A program made the position numbers and the translations under genes. From NCBI GenBank assembly GCA_032433765.1, contig JAVIAB010000008.1, forward strand, positions 40,233,736-40,297,735: a stretch of DNA of 64,000 nt. The letters are read 5' to 3'. This stretch comes from Megaustenia siamemsis. Its lineage: Eukaryota; Mollusca; Gastropoda; Stylommatophora; Ariophantidae. This document shows positions 32,175-42,332 of the stretch, piece after piece. The stretch's first letter is position 1. The number at the start of each line of letters is the position of its first letter. The notes beneath the pieces are model-generated. The model saw nothing but the letters and a program-made list of their open reading frames with translations. It was not told where the DNA came from and did no database searches.

Positions 32175-34163
32175 TCAGAAGTTCTCTTTCATTTTTAGTT
32201 GTTTTAAGACTTTGTCATTTGTTTTCTTTTCCTTCCATCCAATTCTACCTATTCTTCTATATATCCACATTTCAAAGGCTTCAATTCTCTGTTCTGTTTT
32301 CTTGTCTAATGTCCATGTTTCAGCACCATATAGGAATATTGAGAAGATGTAACATTTTGCTATTCTTAGTGTTAGCTCTGGTGTTATTTGTTTTGATGTT
32401 AGTATGTTCTTCATGACATTAAAATTACTTTTTGCCATTCCTATTCTTTTGTTTATTTCATTTGTACATTTTCCATCACTGGTTATAGTATGTCCAAGGT
32501 AGTTATAGTTCTGAACTGTCTCAATGTCTATTCCTTCAATTTTGATATCCACTTGTAGGTTTTGAGTATTTTCTTTGTTTATGATCATAGTTTTAGTCTT
32601 TTTGATATTCATATCTAGTCCATATTTTTTGCTTGTCGTGTTTATTTCATTAAGTAATTGTTGTAGGTCTTTAGGATTTTCTGCTAGTAGTACAGTATCG
32701 TCAGCATATCTTAGGTTATTGATTATCTTTCCATTAATTTGTAGGCCTGGCATCTCTATGATATTTTTAAAGATTTGCTCAGTGTATAGATTGAACAAGC
32801 TTGGTGATAGGATGCATCCTTGTCTTACTCCTATTTTTATATCAATGGGTGTAGAGAACTCTTTGTTATATTTTATTATTGCTGTTTGCTCCCAGTATAG
32901 ATTGCATATTAGTCGTATATCCATGTCATCTAGATGTATCTCTTTTAGGCATTCTATAAGTTGTTTGTGGTGTACTCTATCAAAAGCTTTGGTGTAGTCT
33001 ATGAAGCAGGCATATATTGGTTTGTTTACTTCTGTGTATTTTTCGATTAATGTTCTCATGCAGAATATGGCTTCTTTTGTCCCGCTATTTTTCCTAAATC
33101 CAAATTGCTGCTCATCTAATTCAGTATTGATTTTATTCTGAATCCTTCCTTGTATAACTTTTAGCAAGATTTTTGTAACATGGCTCATTAGGCTTATTGT
33201 TCTAAAGTCACTGCATTCAACTGCACCATTCTTTTTAGGCAATGCAATGAAAGTTGATGTTTTTAGTTCATTTGGTATGTATCCTGTGTGGTATATGTCG
33301 TTGCATATGTCTGTAATCACTTCAATGCCAAAATCTTCAAGTGCCTGTATCATCTCTATCTGTATGCTTTCAGGTCCTGCTGCTTTTCCCCTTTTCAATG
33401 TTTTTATAGCTTTTTCCACCTCAGATTTTAAGATTTTATAGCCTGATGTACATTTTATAACTGGTTTCTTGTCCCTTTGATCATGAAATAGTTCTGTTAT
33501 ATATTCCTGCCATCTATCTATGATATCCTTATTGTCTGTTAGCATTTTTCCTTTTTTGTCTGCAATGCATCCACCTTCTGTGGCTTTTTTATTTTTATTA
33601 GTCATTCTCTTTATTTCTGTGTGCATTCCTCTTAGGTCTTGTTTGCTTTCCATAGTTTCTATTTCTCTACATTTTTGGCTGAGCCAGTCTTCTTTTGCCT
33701 TTTTGCACATTTTGCGTATCTCATTATCTATTTTATTGTATTGGGCAGTGTTCTTCGCTTGTCTCCTTTCTTCCATTTTTTCTAAGATGGTGTTAGTTAT
33801 CCATTTTTGTTTTTTGTTCTTTTCTCTTTTGAGTAAGGTGTCGCAGGCCTTTTGTATGCTTTTCTTTATGCATTGCCATTTGGTTGTTACTTTTTCATCA
33901 GGATTTTCTCTTCTGTATTGTTCAATTCCTTCCTCTAGCAGCTTCTGGTATGTGTTCTTTACTTGTATTGTATAGGTATCTTTAATATCTTTTTGATTTA
34001 AAGCTGTTATGTCGTGTGGGTTTGTTGATGAATCAGATTTTTGCTTGTTTCTCTTTAGTTTGATTTTCATTTTAATCATTACAGGATTGTGATCAGAATT
34101 AATATCTGCTCCTGGGTAGGTTTTGGCTTTCTTTACGCTGTTACGGAACCTTTCTTTTATCAT
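32175..34163 (-). CDS. RTE-type reverse transcriptase (end of endonuclease plus RT)
   Basis: 662 residues. Residues 23-28 are SDHNPV, the last catalytic motif of the endonuclease/exonuclease/phosphatase fold. The reverse transcriptase follows: CSDFRTISLMSHVTK (~317-331), FIDYTKAFDRV (388-398, first catalytic Asp), GVRQGCILSP (445-454), YADD (486-489, catalytic pair intact) and YNYLGHTITSDG (~553-564). The tail has LYGAETWTLDKKTEQRIEAF and MWIYRRIGRIGWK. The protein would copy LINE RNA into DNA at nicked chromosomal sites. The frame is intact except for its truncated N terminus and a one-base loss near its last codons. The Met at 34163 is internal to the original protein, not a true start. Confidence 0.88.
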   Translation of the reverse strand: MIKERFRNSVKKAKTYPGADINSDHNPVMIKMKIKLKRNKQKSDSSTNPHDITALNQKDIKDTYTIQVKNTYQKLLEEGIEQYRRENPDEKVTTKWQCIKKSIQKACDTLLKREKNKKQKWITNTILEKMEERRQAKNTAQYNKIDNEIRKMCKKAKEDWLSQKCREIETMESKQDLRGMHTEIKRMTNKNKKATEGGCIADKKGKMLTDNKDIIDRWQEYITELFHDQRDKKPVIKCTSGYKILKSEVEKAIKTLKRGKAAGPESIQIEMIQALEDFGIEVITDICNDIYHTGYIPNELKTSTFIALPKKNGAVECSDFRTISLMSHVTKILLKVIQGRIQNKINTELDEQQFGFRKNSGTKEAIFCMRTLIEKYTEVNKPIYACFIDYTKAFDRVHHKQLIECLKEIHLDDMDIRLICNLYWEQTAIIKYNKEFSTPIDIKIGVRQGCILSPSLFNLYTEQIFKNIIEMPGLQINGKIINNLRYADDTVLLAENPKDLQQLLNEINTTSKKYGLDMNIKKTKTMIINKENTQNLQVDIKIEGIDIETVQNYNYLGHTITSDGKCTNEINKRIGMAKSNFNVMKNILTSKQITPELTLRIAKCYIFSIFLYGAETWTLDKKTEQRIEAFEMWIYRRIGRIGWKEKKTNDKVLKQLKMKENF

Positions 34164-34320
34164 TATGTAATCTAAAAATATAAATTACTTCTTCCATTTC
34201 CAACTCTTTCTGATTGTATTCAAGTCGTTTGTGAGAATGGGACGTGCACTCGTGGCAGTTGTCGGAAATGTTATCAATGAAATAGCGGTCGCACGCCCTT
34301 ACCCGCAGAGAAAGAAACGG

Positions 34321-34860
34321 ACTTGTGGGTGGATAGATGTGGGTGGTAGGGTTAGATGTGGGTGGTAGGGTTAGATGTGGGTGGTAGGGTTAGATGTGGG
34401 TGGTAGGGTTAGATGTTGGTGGATAGATGTGGGTGGTAGGGATAGATGTGGGTGGTAGGGTTAGATGTTGGTGGATAGATGTGGGTGGTAGGGTTAGATG
34501 TGGGTGGATAGATGTGGGTGGTAGGGTTAGATGTGGGTGGATAGATGTGGGTGATAGGGATAGATGTGGGTGGTAGGGTTAGATGTGGGTGGTAGGGATA
34601 GATGTGGGTGGTAGGGTTAGATGTGGGTTGTAGGGTTAGATGTGGGTGATAGGGATTGATGTGGGTGGTAGGGTTAGATGTGGGTGGTAGGGTTAGATGT
34701 GGGCGGTAGGGTTAGATGTGGGCGGTAGGGTTAGATGTGGGCGGTAGGGTTAGATGTGGGCGGTAGGGTTAGATGTGGGCGGTAGGGTTAGATGTGGGCG
34801 GTAGGGATACATGTGGGCGGTAGGGATAGATGTGGGCGGTAGGGATAGATGTGGGTGAAA
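34321..34860 (+). repeat. 19-bp minisatellite with TAGGGTTAG motif
   Basis: Units of GTGGGTGGTAGGGTTAGAT (19 bp) alternate with 14-bp GTGGGTGGATAGAT units and later GTGGGCGGTAGGGTTAGAT. About 25 units. Three-G tracts recur every 5-8 nt on the plus strand, so G-quadruplex formation is plausible. The TAGGGTTAG word is a 9-nt match to the common animal telomere repeat, but perfect TTAGGG tandems are absent. Confidence 0.92.
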
Positions 34861-35545
34861 GGGAGGTAAACGGGTGGGTAGATGTGGGCGGTAGTGTTAG
34901 ATGTGGGCGGTAGGGATAGATGTGGGTGAAAGGGAGGTGAACGGGTGGGTAGATGTGGGTGGTATGGTTAGATGTGGGTGGTATGGTTAGATGTGGGTGG
35001 TAGGGAGGCAAACGGGTGGGTAGATGTGGGTGGTAGAGAGGCAAACGGGTGGGTAGATGTGGGTGGTAGAGAGGCAAACGGGTGGGTAGATGTGGGTGGT
35101 AGAGAGGCAAACGGGTGGGTAGATGTGGGGGTAGGGAGGCAAACGGGTGGGTAGATGTAGGTGATAGGGAAGCAAACGGGTGGATAGATGTGGGTGATAG
35201 AGAGGCAAACGGGTGGGTAGACATGGTTGATAGGGAGGCAAACGGGTGGGTATATGTGGGTGATAGGGAGGCAAAAGGGTGGGTAGATGTGGGTGTTAGG
35301 AATGAAAAGGGGTGGATAGATGTGGGTGGTAGGGAGGAAAACGCGTGGGTAGATGTGGGTGATAGGGAGGCAAACGGTTGGGTAGACGTGGGTGATAGGG
35401 AGGCAAACGGGTGGATAGATGTGGGTGATAGGGAGGCAAAAGGGTGGGTAGATGTGGGTGTTGGGAATGAAAAGGGGTGGATAGATGTGGGTGGTAGGGA
35501 GGAAAACGCGTGGGTAGATGTGGGTGATAGGGAGGCAAACGGGTG
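34861..35545 (+). repeat. 33-bp minisatellite, GGGAGGCAAACGGGTGGG units
   Basis: The unit is roughly GAGGCAAACGGGTGGGTAG then ATGTGGGTGATAGG. As 33 bp is 11 codons and the units lack stops, both strands stay open (plus VDVGDREANGW; minus THIYPPVCLP). Identical unit order at 35300-35410 and 35460-35540 indicates a recent local block duplication. It is related to, and probably derived from, the adjoining 19-bp units. Confidence 0.92.
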
Positions 35546-36125
35546 GACAGATGGACATGCAAATAGACAGACCAGAGAACTGGCGGGGACCACAGACTGT
35601 TGGAGACTGGTGTGGAGGAGGTAAAGAGACATACAAACGGGTGGATAGATGGACATGTAAACAGACAGACCAGAGAAGTGACGGGGACGACAGACTGTTG
35701 GAGATACAATCCAGACGACGAACGAGTTAAAAAACTGGTTGTGGGAGGGGGGGGGGGGGGGAATAGGCAGACAAATAGACGGACAGATAGACAGGTAAAC
35801 ATACAGACTAGAGAAGTGACGGGGATTTGGAGATGCCGTCCCTGATGACTGACGAATTAAAGGACTCGGGGGGGGGGGGTGGGGGGGACAAATGGACAGA
35901 CAAACGGATAGATGGATAGACAGATATAACAATGGAGACTGATATACGACTGTTTCTGTCGTTCATTGAATAGGTTCCTGGGTAATTAGAGTGACAGAAT
36001 AGGGATATGAAGTATATGGTTGGATGAAGATAATAAATGGATGGATGGATCCATGGATGGATGGATTGATTCATTAATGGATTGGTGGATGGATGTTGGA
36101 TGGATAGGTTGGTGAAATAATGAGT
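35546..36125 (+). repeat. GACA/GGAT-rich low-complexity DNA with a triplicated segment
   Basis: A segment reading CAGACCAGAGAAGTGACGGG, then ACAGACTGTTGGAGA, recurs at about 35566, 35666 and, diverged, 35808. G runs occur at 35747-35761 (15 G) and 35868-35888. (GGAT)n with interruptions covers 36010-36110. No gene. Confidence 0.8.
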
Positions 36126-36489
36126 GCTTGAATGAATGAACAAATGTTGTAATAGGAAGGAACAATTAGTGGAGTGTAATATACACTCCTACAAGGTAAG
36201 GTGACAATTTAACAAAGAAGAAACACAACAAAATATTGAAGTTTCGCCTACATATGGCCTTCGTCAAAAAACGAGACAAAATATTTTCATAAACCGTTGA
36301 TTAAAAAGATGATATGTATACAAGTTTGCATGGCTAGTTCAGAGAAAAATAAATACAGATTGAAAGAGAGGTGTAGCAATAAAGGAAAACATAGATTGGC
36401 GTAGAGATAGAACGATGAACAGTTTTATGAATAGACTGCTCGTTGATTAGTGAATAATTGACTGCGCGTTTTCTATGTATTATGATGAT
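36126..36489. other. No gene; ends in an (ATG)n microsatellite
   Basis: Apart from the foldback-like relic at 36215-36290, this contains only AT-rich DNA and a TGATGATGATGATGATGATG run at 36480-36505. Confidence 0.5.
36215..36290. mobile_element. Foldback-like relic
   Basis: CAAAATATTGAAGTTTCGCC, then ATATGGCCTTCGTC, then ACGAGACAAAATATTTT form an imperfect inverted repeat. The GTTTCG...GGCCTTC word pair resembles the arms of the foldback element at 41995-42332. This is a weak call. Confidence 0.35.
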
Positions 36490-36800
36490 GATGATGATGA
36501 TGATGCGGTCGCCCGATGATTTGAGGTATTCTAGCGGATACGAACCGTAGACTTCCTCCTCGTCATCCGCCCTTAAAAGGACGTTAAGTGGACGTAGTTA
36601 CGTTGTGTTGAAGTTTGCAGTGTAACACTGTGATATTTGCGCCTTTCGGCCCAACACATCCGACTTCAGCCGACATTTTTGAGTACCGGGTTTGTCTTCC
36701 CTCTTCGATCCCTGCTCGCTTGGCCAGACTAGACAGGTTAGTCTGTTTCTGGAGGCACCGCGGAGAGGTGTAGCAGGGTCTGGATGGTTCTGTATTATGA
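36490..36800 (-). mobile_element. Dispersed element D, copy 2
   Basis: It shares about 200 bp with 780-1103 (blocks TTTCGGCCCAACACATCCG, GACATTTTTGAGTACCGGG and AGGGTCTGGATGGTTCT). On the minus strand it ends in (ATC)n at 36480-36505, so the minus orientation with a trinucleotide tail is favoured. No pol III boxes are visible. Confidence 0.5.
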
Positions 36801-36892
36801 ATTAACTGTTATCAATACATCAACCTAACAGTTGATATGTTTGAGTGGTGGATATGTTGTTGAATCGTACATAAGTGAAAGTTTAAAATGGT

Positions 36893-37263
36893 AAAAGTAA
36901 AAAAGTAAAGTACCCCCCGTCACGCCAAGTGGCGTATAGGGAAATATGGTGTTAGTGACCCTATATTTTACAGACCTTCAGCACATGATTTTTGGGGTAA
37001 TGTGGTCGGTATTACGCCCGTGCTGCTTTTACTTTCCCAGAAAAAATCCGGTACCCATTTAAGGCTGGGTGAACCCGGAGCCGTCGGTTGGGATCGAACC
37101 CTACCCCTTGTCCGTAGTAGTCCAGTTCACTAACCACTGAGCTATCGCGGCTCCTACTAATTTTTAGGGAATTAGTAAAACCCAGGTGTCCTCGCCAGGA
37201 TTACGAACCCCGGCTGTTGCCGTGGTAAGCCAACCGCCTATCGATTGCGCTAACCGGACACCC
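36893..37263 (-). mobile_element. SINE-A, second complete copy
   Basis: 371 bp, the same length as 28198-28568 and nearly identical to it, flanked by the direct repeat TTTAAAATGGT (36882-36892 and 37264-37274). Both tRNA-like heads, the GGTGTCC/GGACACC outer stem and the TTTAC-plus-T tail are kept. Agreement of length and of both ends between two insertions with different target duplications defines the element boundaries. Confidence 0.92.
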
Positions 37264-37309
37264 TTTAAAATGGTGGTTTGTTATAAATTGTAGTAATGGA
37301 TAATTGGTT

Positions 37310-38240
37310 TGGTATATTCTGCAGCTGTACCAGCAGTGACAATAGTTGGGGTAGCCGTGTCAATTGTAGTAGTGACAATAGTTGTGGTAGCCGTGCCAGT
37401 TGTAGTAGCGGCATTAGTTGTGGTAGCTGTGTCAGTTGTAGTAGTGGCAATAGTTGTGGTAGCCGTGCCAGTTGTAGTAGTGGCAATAGTTGTGGTAGCT
37501 GTGTCAGTTGTAGTAGTGGCAATAGTTGTAATAGAAGTGTCAATTGTAGTAGTGACAAAAGTTGTAGTTGGGGTATTAGTTGTAGTAATGACAATAGTTG
37601 TAATAGAGTGTCAATTGTAGTAGCGGCAATAGTTGTGGTAGCTGTGTAAGTTGTAGTAGTGCCAATAGTTGTAGTTGAGGTGTTAGTTGTAGTAATGACA
37701 ATAGTTGTAATAGAGTGTCAATTGTAGTAGTGACAAAAGTTGTAGTTGAGGTGTCAGTTGTAGTAGTGGCAATAGGTGTAGTTGAGGTGTCAGTTGTAGT
37801 AGTGGCAATAGTTGTAGTTGAGGTGTTAGTTGTAGTAATGACAATAAATGTAATAGAAGTGTCAATTGTAGTAGTGGCAATAGTTGTAGTTGAGGTGTCA
37901 GTTGTAGTAGTGGCAATAGTTGTAGTTGAGGTGTCAGTTGTAGTAGTGGTAATAGTTGTAGTTGAGGTTTTAGTTGTAGTAATGACAATAGTTGTAATAG
38001 AAGTGTCAATTGTAGTAGTGGCAATAGTTGTAATATAAGTGTCAGTTGTAGTAGTGGCAATAGTTGTAGTAGAGGTGTCAGTTGTAGTAGTGTAAATAGT
38101 TGTAGTAGAGATGTCAGTCGTAGTAGTGCCAATATTTTTAGTAGAGGTGTCAGTTGCAGTAGTGGCAATAGTTGTAGTAGAGGTTTCTGTTGCAGTAGCA
38201 ATGATATTTGCAGTATCAAATTTAACAGTAGCAACTATTT
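37310..38240 (+). repeat. 36-bp minisatellite
   Basis: The unit is GTCAGTTGTAGTAGTGGC then AATAGTTGTAGTTGAGGT (36 bp, about 25 copies, with many 3-bp changes). Since 36 is a multiple of 3 and stops are rare, valine-rich (plus) and leucine/glutamine-rich (minus, 37683-38234) frames stay open. I do not regard these as genes. The word GGCAATAGTT recurs in the 59-bp array at 44745-45480. Confidence 0.92.
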
Positions 38241-39300
38241 TAATAGTAGTAGAGACAGTTGTAGTATAGTAGTACTGGTTGTTTTAGTAGTGATGTCATC
38301 AGTAGTAGTGATAGTTGTAGTATAGTAGTACTGGTTGTTTTAGTAGTGATGTTATCAGTAGTAGTGATAGTTGTAGTATAGTAGTACTGGTTGTTTTAGT
38401 AGTGATGGTATCAGTAGTAGTGATAGTTGTAATATAGTAGTACTGGTTGTTTTAGTAGTGATGTTATCAGTAGTAGTGATTGTTGTAATATAGTAGTACT
38501 GGTTGTTTTAGTAGTGATGTTATCAGTAGTAGTATCAGTTGTAGTATAGTAGTACTGGTTGTTTTAGTAGTGATGATATCAGTAGTAGTGATAGTTGTAG
38601 TATAGTAGTACTGGTTGTTTTAGTAGTGATGATATCAGTAGTAGTGATAGTTGTAATATAGTAGTACTGGTTGTTTTAGTAGTGATGATATCAGTAGTAG
38701 TGATCGTTGTAGTATAGTAGTACTGGTTGTTTTAGTAGTGATGATATCAGTAGTAGTGATAGTTGTAATATAGTAGTACTGGTTGTTTTAGTAGTGATGA
38801 TATCAGTAGTAGTGATAGTTGTAATATAGTAGTACTGGTTGTTTTAGTAGTGATGATATCAGTAGTAGTGATCGTTGTAGTATAGTAGTACTGGTTGTTT
38901 TAGTAGTGATGATATCAGTAGTAGTGATCGTTGTAGTATAGTAGTACTGGTCATTTTAGTAGTAATGTTAGCAGTAGTAGTATCAGTTGTAGTTTGGTAT
39001 TACTGGTAATTTTAGTAGTGATGTTAGCAGTAGTAGTATCAGTTGTAGTTTGGTATTACTGGTAATTTTAATTGTGATGTTATCAGTAGTAGTAGCAGTT
39101 GTAGTTTTGTACTACTGGTAATTTTAGTAGTGATGCTATCAGTAGTAGTAGCAGTTATATTATGGTATTACTGGTAGTTTTAGTAGTGATGTTATCATTA
39201 GTAGTTTTGGCAATATCTACAGTAGCAGTCTTAGTAGTAGCAATCTTGAAAATGTGTTGTAGTAGTTGTGTTGACAATGTGTGCTTCATACTAATAAGCA
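38241..39300 (+). repeat. 56-bp tandem array
   Basis: The unit is TAGTACTGGTTGTTTTAGTA, GTGATGATATCAGTAGTAG and TGATAGTTGTAGTATAG (56 bp). There are about 19 units, very regular to 38950 and diverged after it (TACTGGTAATTTTAGTAG type). It joins the 36-bp array without a spacer and shares the GTAGTAGTG-rich composition. Confidence 0.92.
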
Positions 39301-39539
39301 AAGACCATGTAGATGTTGATATGCATAAGTATGTTGTTAGTGTTGCGTTATCGGTGCTGTGTGTTGTTTTTATGTGAAGTTTGTAGTGTGTTGTTGGTAC
39401 TGTGTTGTTGGTATTGTGTTGTTGATGCGCTGTTGTTGTTGGTACTGTATTGTGCTTTTGTTATTGTTTTATTCCTAATATATTTTATGACGTCAAACGA
39501 TACCGAAAACATCACAAACCAGCCAATAGTAGTTCCACA

Positions 39540-40010
39540 TTAAAGTACCAGCTGTAGATATTATAGTAATAACGCTAGTCAAGGCAGTAGTTCTACATTA
39601 AAGTACCAGCTGTAGATATTATAGTAATAACGCTAGCCATGGCAGTAGTTCCACATTAAAGTACCAGCTGTTAATATTATAGTAATAACGCTAGTCAAGG
39701 CAGTAGTTCCACATTAAAGTACCAGCTGTAAATATTATAGTAATAACGCTAGTCATGGCAGTAGTTCCACATTAAAGTACCAGCTGTAGATATTATAGTA
39801 ATAACGCTAGCCATGGCAGTAGTTCCACATTAAAGTACCAGCTGTTAATATTATAGTAATAACGCTAGTCAAGGCAGTAGTTCCACATTAAAGTACCAGC
39901 TGTAGATATTATAGTAATAACGCTAGCCATGGCAGTAGTTCCACATTAAAGTACCAGCTGTTAATATTATAGTAATAACGCTAGTCATGGCAGTAGCTCC
40001 ATTTTTTAAA
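39540..40010 (+). repeat. 58-bp tandem array, 8 units
   Basis: The unit is AAAGTACCAGCTGTAGATAT, TATAGTAATAACGCTAG and TCATGGCAGTAGTTCCACATT. Variants (TAGATAT/CCATGG, TTAATAT/CAAGG) alternate, so a two-unit sub-period is visible. It aligns with the 59-bp unit at 44745-45480. Confidence 0.92.
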
Positions 40011-40760
40011 AGTACCTTAATAGCCATAAATATTCTTCCCCACAAAACTCATTATTTCAAACTTTCCACACATTCTCACTTTCCACATATTCTCACTTTC
40101 CACACATTCTCACTTTCACACACTAGAAATCTCCTCAGAATTTCTACTCTCTAGGTTTGAAAATCCACAAATAGACTTCCGTCAAATAATATTTTTTCTC
40201 TAGGAATTCCCATCCCCCCTCTCACTTCAAATTGTCAATCATGAATGAAAGTTTAACCAGGCAGTTTTGCTACACACAAAAGATCCCAGGAAATCCATTT
40301 CTAAAAATAGATAAGCTTGCATCAGCCAATTAATTCCTCTATAATTAGACATGGGTGAGTGCTTTGATAACGATTTTTGTCCTTTTCTTTATTTTCATTA
40401 ATTTATATTTCGTGTACATGTTCCAAAATAGATTCAAAACGGTTGAAGTGTTTCTATATTTGGCTTTAAGTCATGGTCACGCATGATTAGTTTTTTAAAA
40501 TTTATTTATTCGTCACGGTTCATAATGTGTCATATTTAGAGACTCGTTGATATAATTTTGTTGTAGTTTTGTAATTTTTTCTTTTTGCTTGTCTTCAAAC
40601 TGCGTGTTTATTAGCTTGTTCCTGTTTGATTTATCTTTTCGGGTGACAGTAAGTTTTGTGCAGAAATGCAACACCAAGGACGGACCAGCATTACCTGGTG
40701 GCAGAAAGAGTAGTTTGGTAACAGTAATAGCAGACGCAGTTGTAATATTGGTACTACAAC
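40011..40760. other. No gene; three 20-bp repeats at 40061-40122
   Basis: CACACATTCTCACTTTC occurs three times in tandem. The rest is AT-rich and unassigned. Confidence 0.5.
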
Positions 40761-40764
40761 CTAT

Positions 40765-41295
40765 CATCATGTGCCATACCGGTTGGCGTAGGTAAACATG
40801 TCACAATTATGTCCTTCCACAATCTTCTATCTACAGTGCATCGTATCAGTTCTGTTGTTGACTGTTTTCCATAACATGACACCAAGCTATCCAGTATTTT
40901 CTCTCTTTGTCGCCCGCGATTTCTCTTTCCTTTTATTTTGCCTGTTGTAACCAAGTATTCCAACTTTCCTCTTCTCATGATGTGCCCAAAAAATGTTGAT
41001 TGCTTCTTTTTGATGTTTTTTAAGAGCTCCCTTTTTGTGTTGGCCTCTTTGAGAACTTCCTCACTGGTCTTTTTAGCTGTCCAGGGAACTTTCAACATTC
41101 TTCTGAGAAATCCCATCTCTGTGGCCTCTAAACGTCTTTACATTTGTTTGTCTAGTGTACATGATTCGCTTCCATAGGTCAGAATTGGTTCTATATAGCA
41201 CCGATGAACTCTCTTTCTCATTTTTATTGACATAGATTTGTTGTAATAGATATTTTTCATTTTCTGAAATGCTGTTTTGGCCTGAGCTATTCTAC
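40765..41295 (-). mobile_element. RTE-2 LINE, 3' end (subfamily A)
   Basis: The minus-strand frame 40754-41116 reads MGFLRRMLKVPWTAKKTSEE, then LKEANTKRELLKNI, GHIMRRGKLEYLVTTGKIKG, RGRQREKILDSL and TVDRRLWKDI. Similarity continues upstream to ~41295 with a decayed IAQAKTAFQKMKNI-like block. 5' truncated, with no reverse transcriptase. This is one of the cleaner C-terminal tails of the family. Confidence 0.8.
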
Positions 41296-41491
41296 TTTTT
41301 ATTTACTAGAACCTATAGCAGTGTTTAAAAAAGTTGTAATAGAAGTGGTCAGGGCTTATTTTCAGCGGGGACTGTCCGTAAGTTGTTCCTCTAAACTTTT
41401 ACGGACTTTAACAGTCAATGAACTACATTATTTATTCAGATAACTTTTTTAAAGTTTCCATTTGATAAATACATTTTGAAAAAAAAGAAGA

Positions 41492-41825
41492 ATGTTGAGA
41501 ATACCATGGACGGCTAAGAAGAGTTTTGAAAACACTCTGAAAGAGGCCAAAGCAAAAAGAGAGCTAATTTCGAATATTAGGAAGAAACAATCAGCAATTG
41601 TTGGCAATGTATTGAGAAAAGAACAGCTGGAATATATTGTAACAACTGGGAAAATTGAGGGACGAAGAGATAAGATGGAAGCAAAGAGAAAATATACAAG
41701 ACAGCTTAAGAGAATGGCTTGGCAGAAGGTCAACAACAGAAATGATAAATAATTGTCGTGATCGAAAGTTGTGGAGAGACATGATCACCTACGTTAGCAG
41801 GCACGGTGCTGGATGATGATGATGA
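41492..41825 (+). mobile_element. RTE-2 LINE, 3' end (subfamily B)
   Basis: MLRIPWTAKKSFENTLKEAK, then IRKKQSAIVGNVLRKEQLEY, IVTTGKIEGRRDKMEAKRKY, then a frameshift and CRDRKLWRDMITYVSR, ending in a GATGATGATGATG tail at 41812-41826. It belongs with 48819-50123 and 51886-52340 rather than with the ELIRCTVDRRLW subfamily. Confidence 0.8.
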
Positions 41826-41994
41826 TTTGATAAATGTCTTTCTTTTTACAGACTGTCCGTCTCTGTTTTGTTGTGGAGCTTTTCTCATTGCTGATATTGG
41901 CAACAGTGGAATGGTGGTCAAGTCAATGAAATCAATATAAATGGGAGGCTGCAGTAAAGCTGCATGTGAAGGAGAAATGAAAAAAAAAACAATG

Positions 41995-42332
41995 TATGGT
42001 TAAAGCTTTACGTGATTAATGGGCGACACAAATTTAAACGACGTTTCGGCTCAATAGGCCTTCAGCAGGAACAAAGAAACAACACACACACACATATATG
42101 TAAGCGACCCATTAATAGTACAATACCGCTGCTACTATATGTTTGTATATCATCCTACGTGTTTACTCTAGTACATATATTTTAGGTTTATTATTAGTTA
42201 GCTATGTAAGACTGATTTGATTTACTTAAATATATGTGTGCGTGTGGTTTGCTTGTTCCTGCTGAAGGCTTGTTGGGCCGAAACGTCGTTCAAATCTGTG
42301 TTGTCCATTAATAACGTAAAGCTTTAACCATA
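41995..42332. mobile_element. Foldback (MITE-like) element with ~79-bp inverted arms
   Basis: The left arm 41995-42073 (TATGGTTAAAGCTTTACG ... TTCAGCAGGAACA) and the reverse complement of 42254-42332 align over 79 bp with about 8 differences. The 180-bp centre has a CACACA run and AT-rich DNA but no transposase. Arms contain CGACGTTTCGGC and GCCTTCAGCAGG words. No clear target duplication is visible, so the outer limits are approximate. A DNA-transposon derivative or a foldback element is the likely class. Confidence 0.8.

Larger units (their letters stand above)
31919..34215 (-). mobile_element. RTE-1 non-LTR retrotransposon, 5' truncated
   Basis: This is the best-preserved LINE of the window. 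It covers the end of the apurinic-like endonuclease, the whole reverse transcriptase and the C-terminal tail, and ends at the left in a CAT/ATG trinucleotide run (31919-31935), as expected of the RTE clade. Coding similarity extends upstream of the first Met, with VGNGRSNLYFLDYIM just before it, to a stop near 34215. Most of the endonuclease is missing. The body is a single 662-codon frame plus a short tail displaced by one lost base. Pieces of the same family lie at 26240-26830 and 52520-52745. Confidence 0.88.

Noticed and set aside
32575..33975. Plus-strand membrane-protein-like frames opposite RTE-1
   Set aside because: They are complements of a well-supported reverse transcriptase frame; their hydrophobicity comes from antisense Lys/Asn/Ile codons.
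34321..34860. True telomere or subtelomeric end
   Set aside because: There are no tandem TTAGGG repeats, and the window continues with other sequence on both sides. Only a 9-nt word per unit matches.
34769..35932. Pro/His/Thr-rich 387-residue protein and overlapping frames on both strands
   Set aside because: They are read-through of 19- and 33-bp minisatellites without stops; opposite-strand frames are equally long.
37265..38234. Leucine/glutamine-rich or valine-rich proteins, possible coiled coils
   Set aside because: A 36-bp array with few stops gives both; nothing outside the repeat supports a gene.
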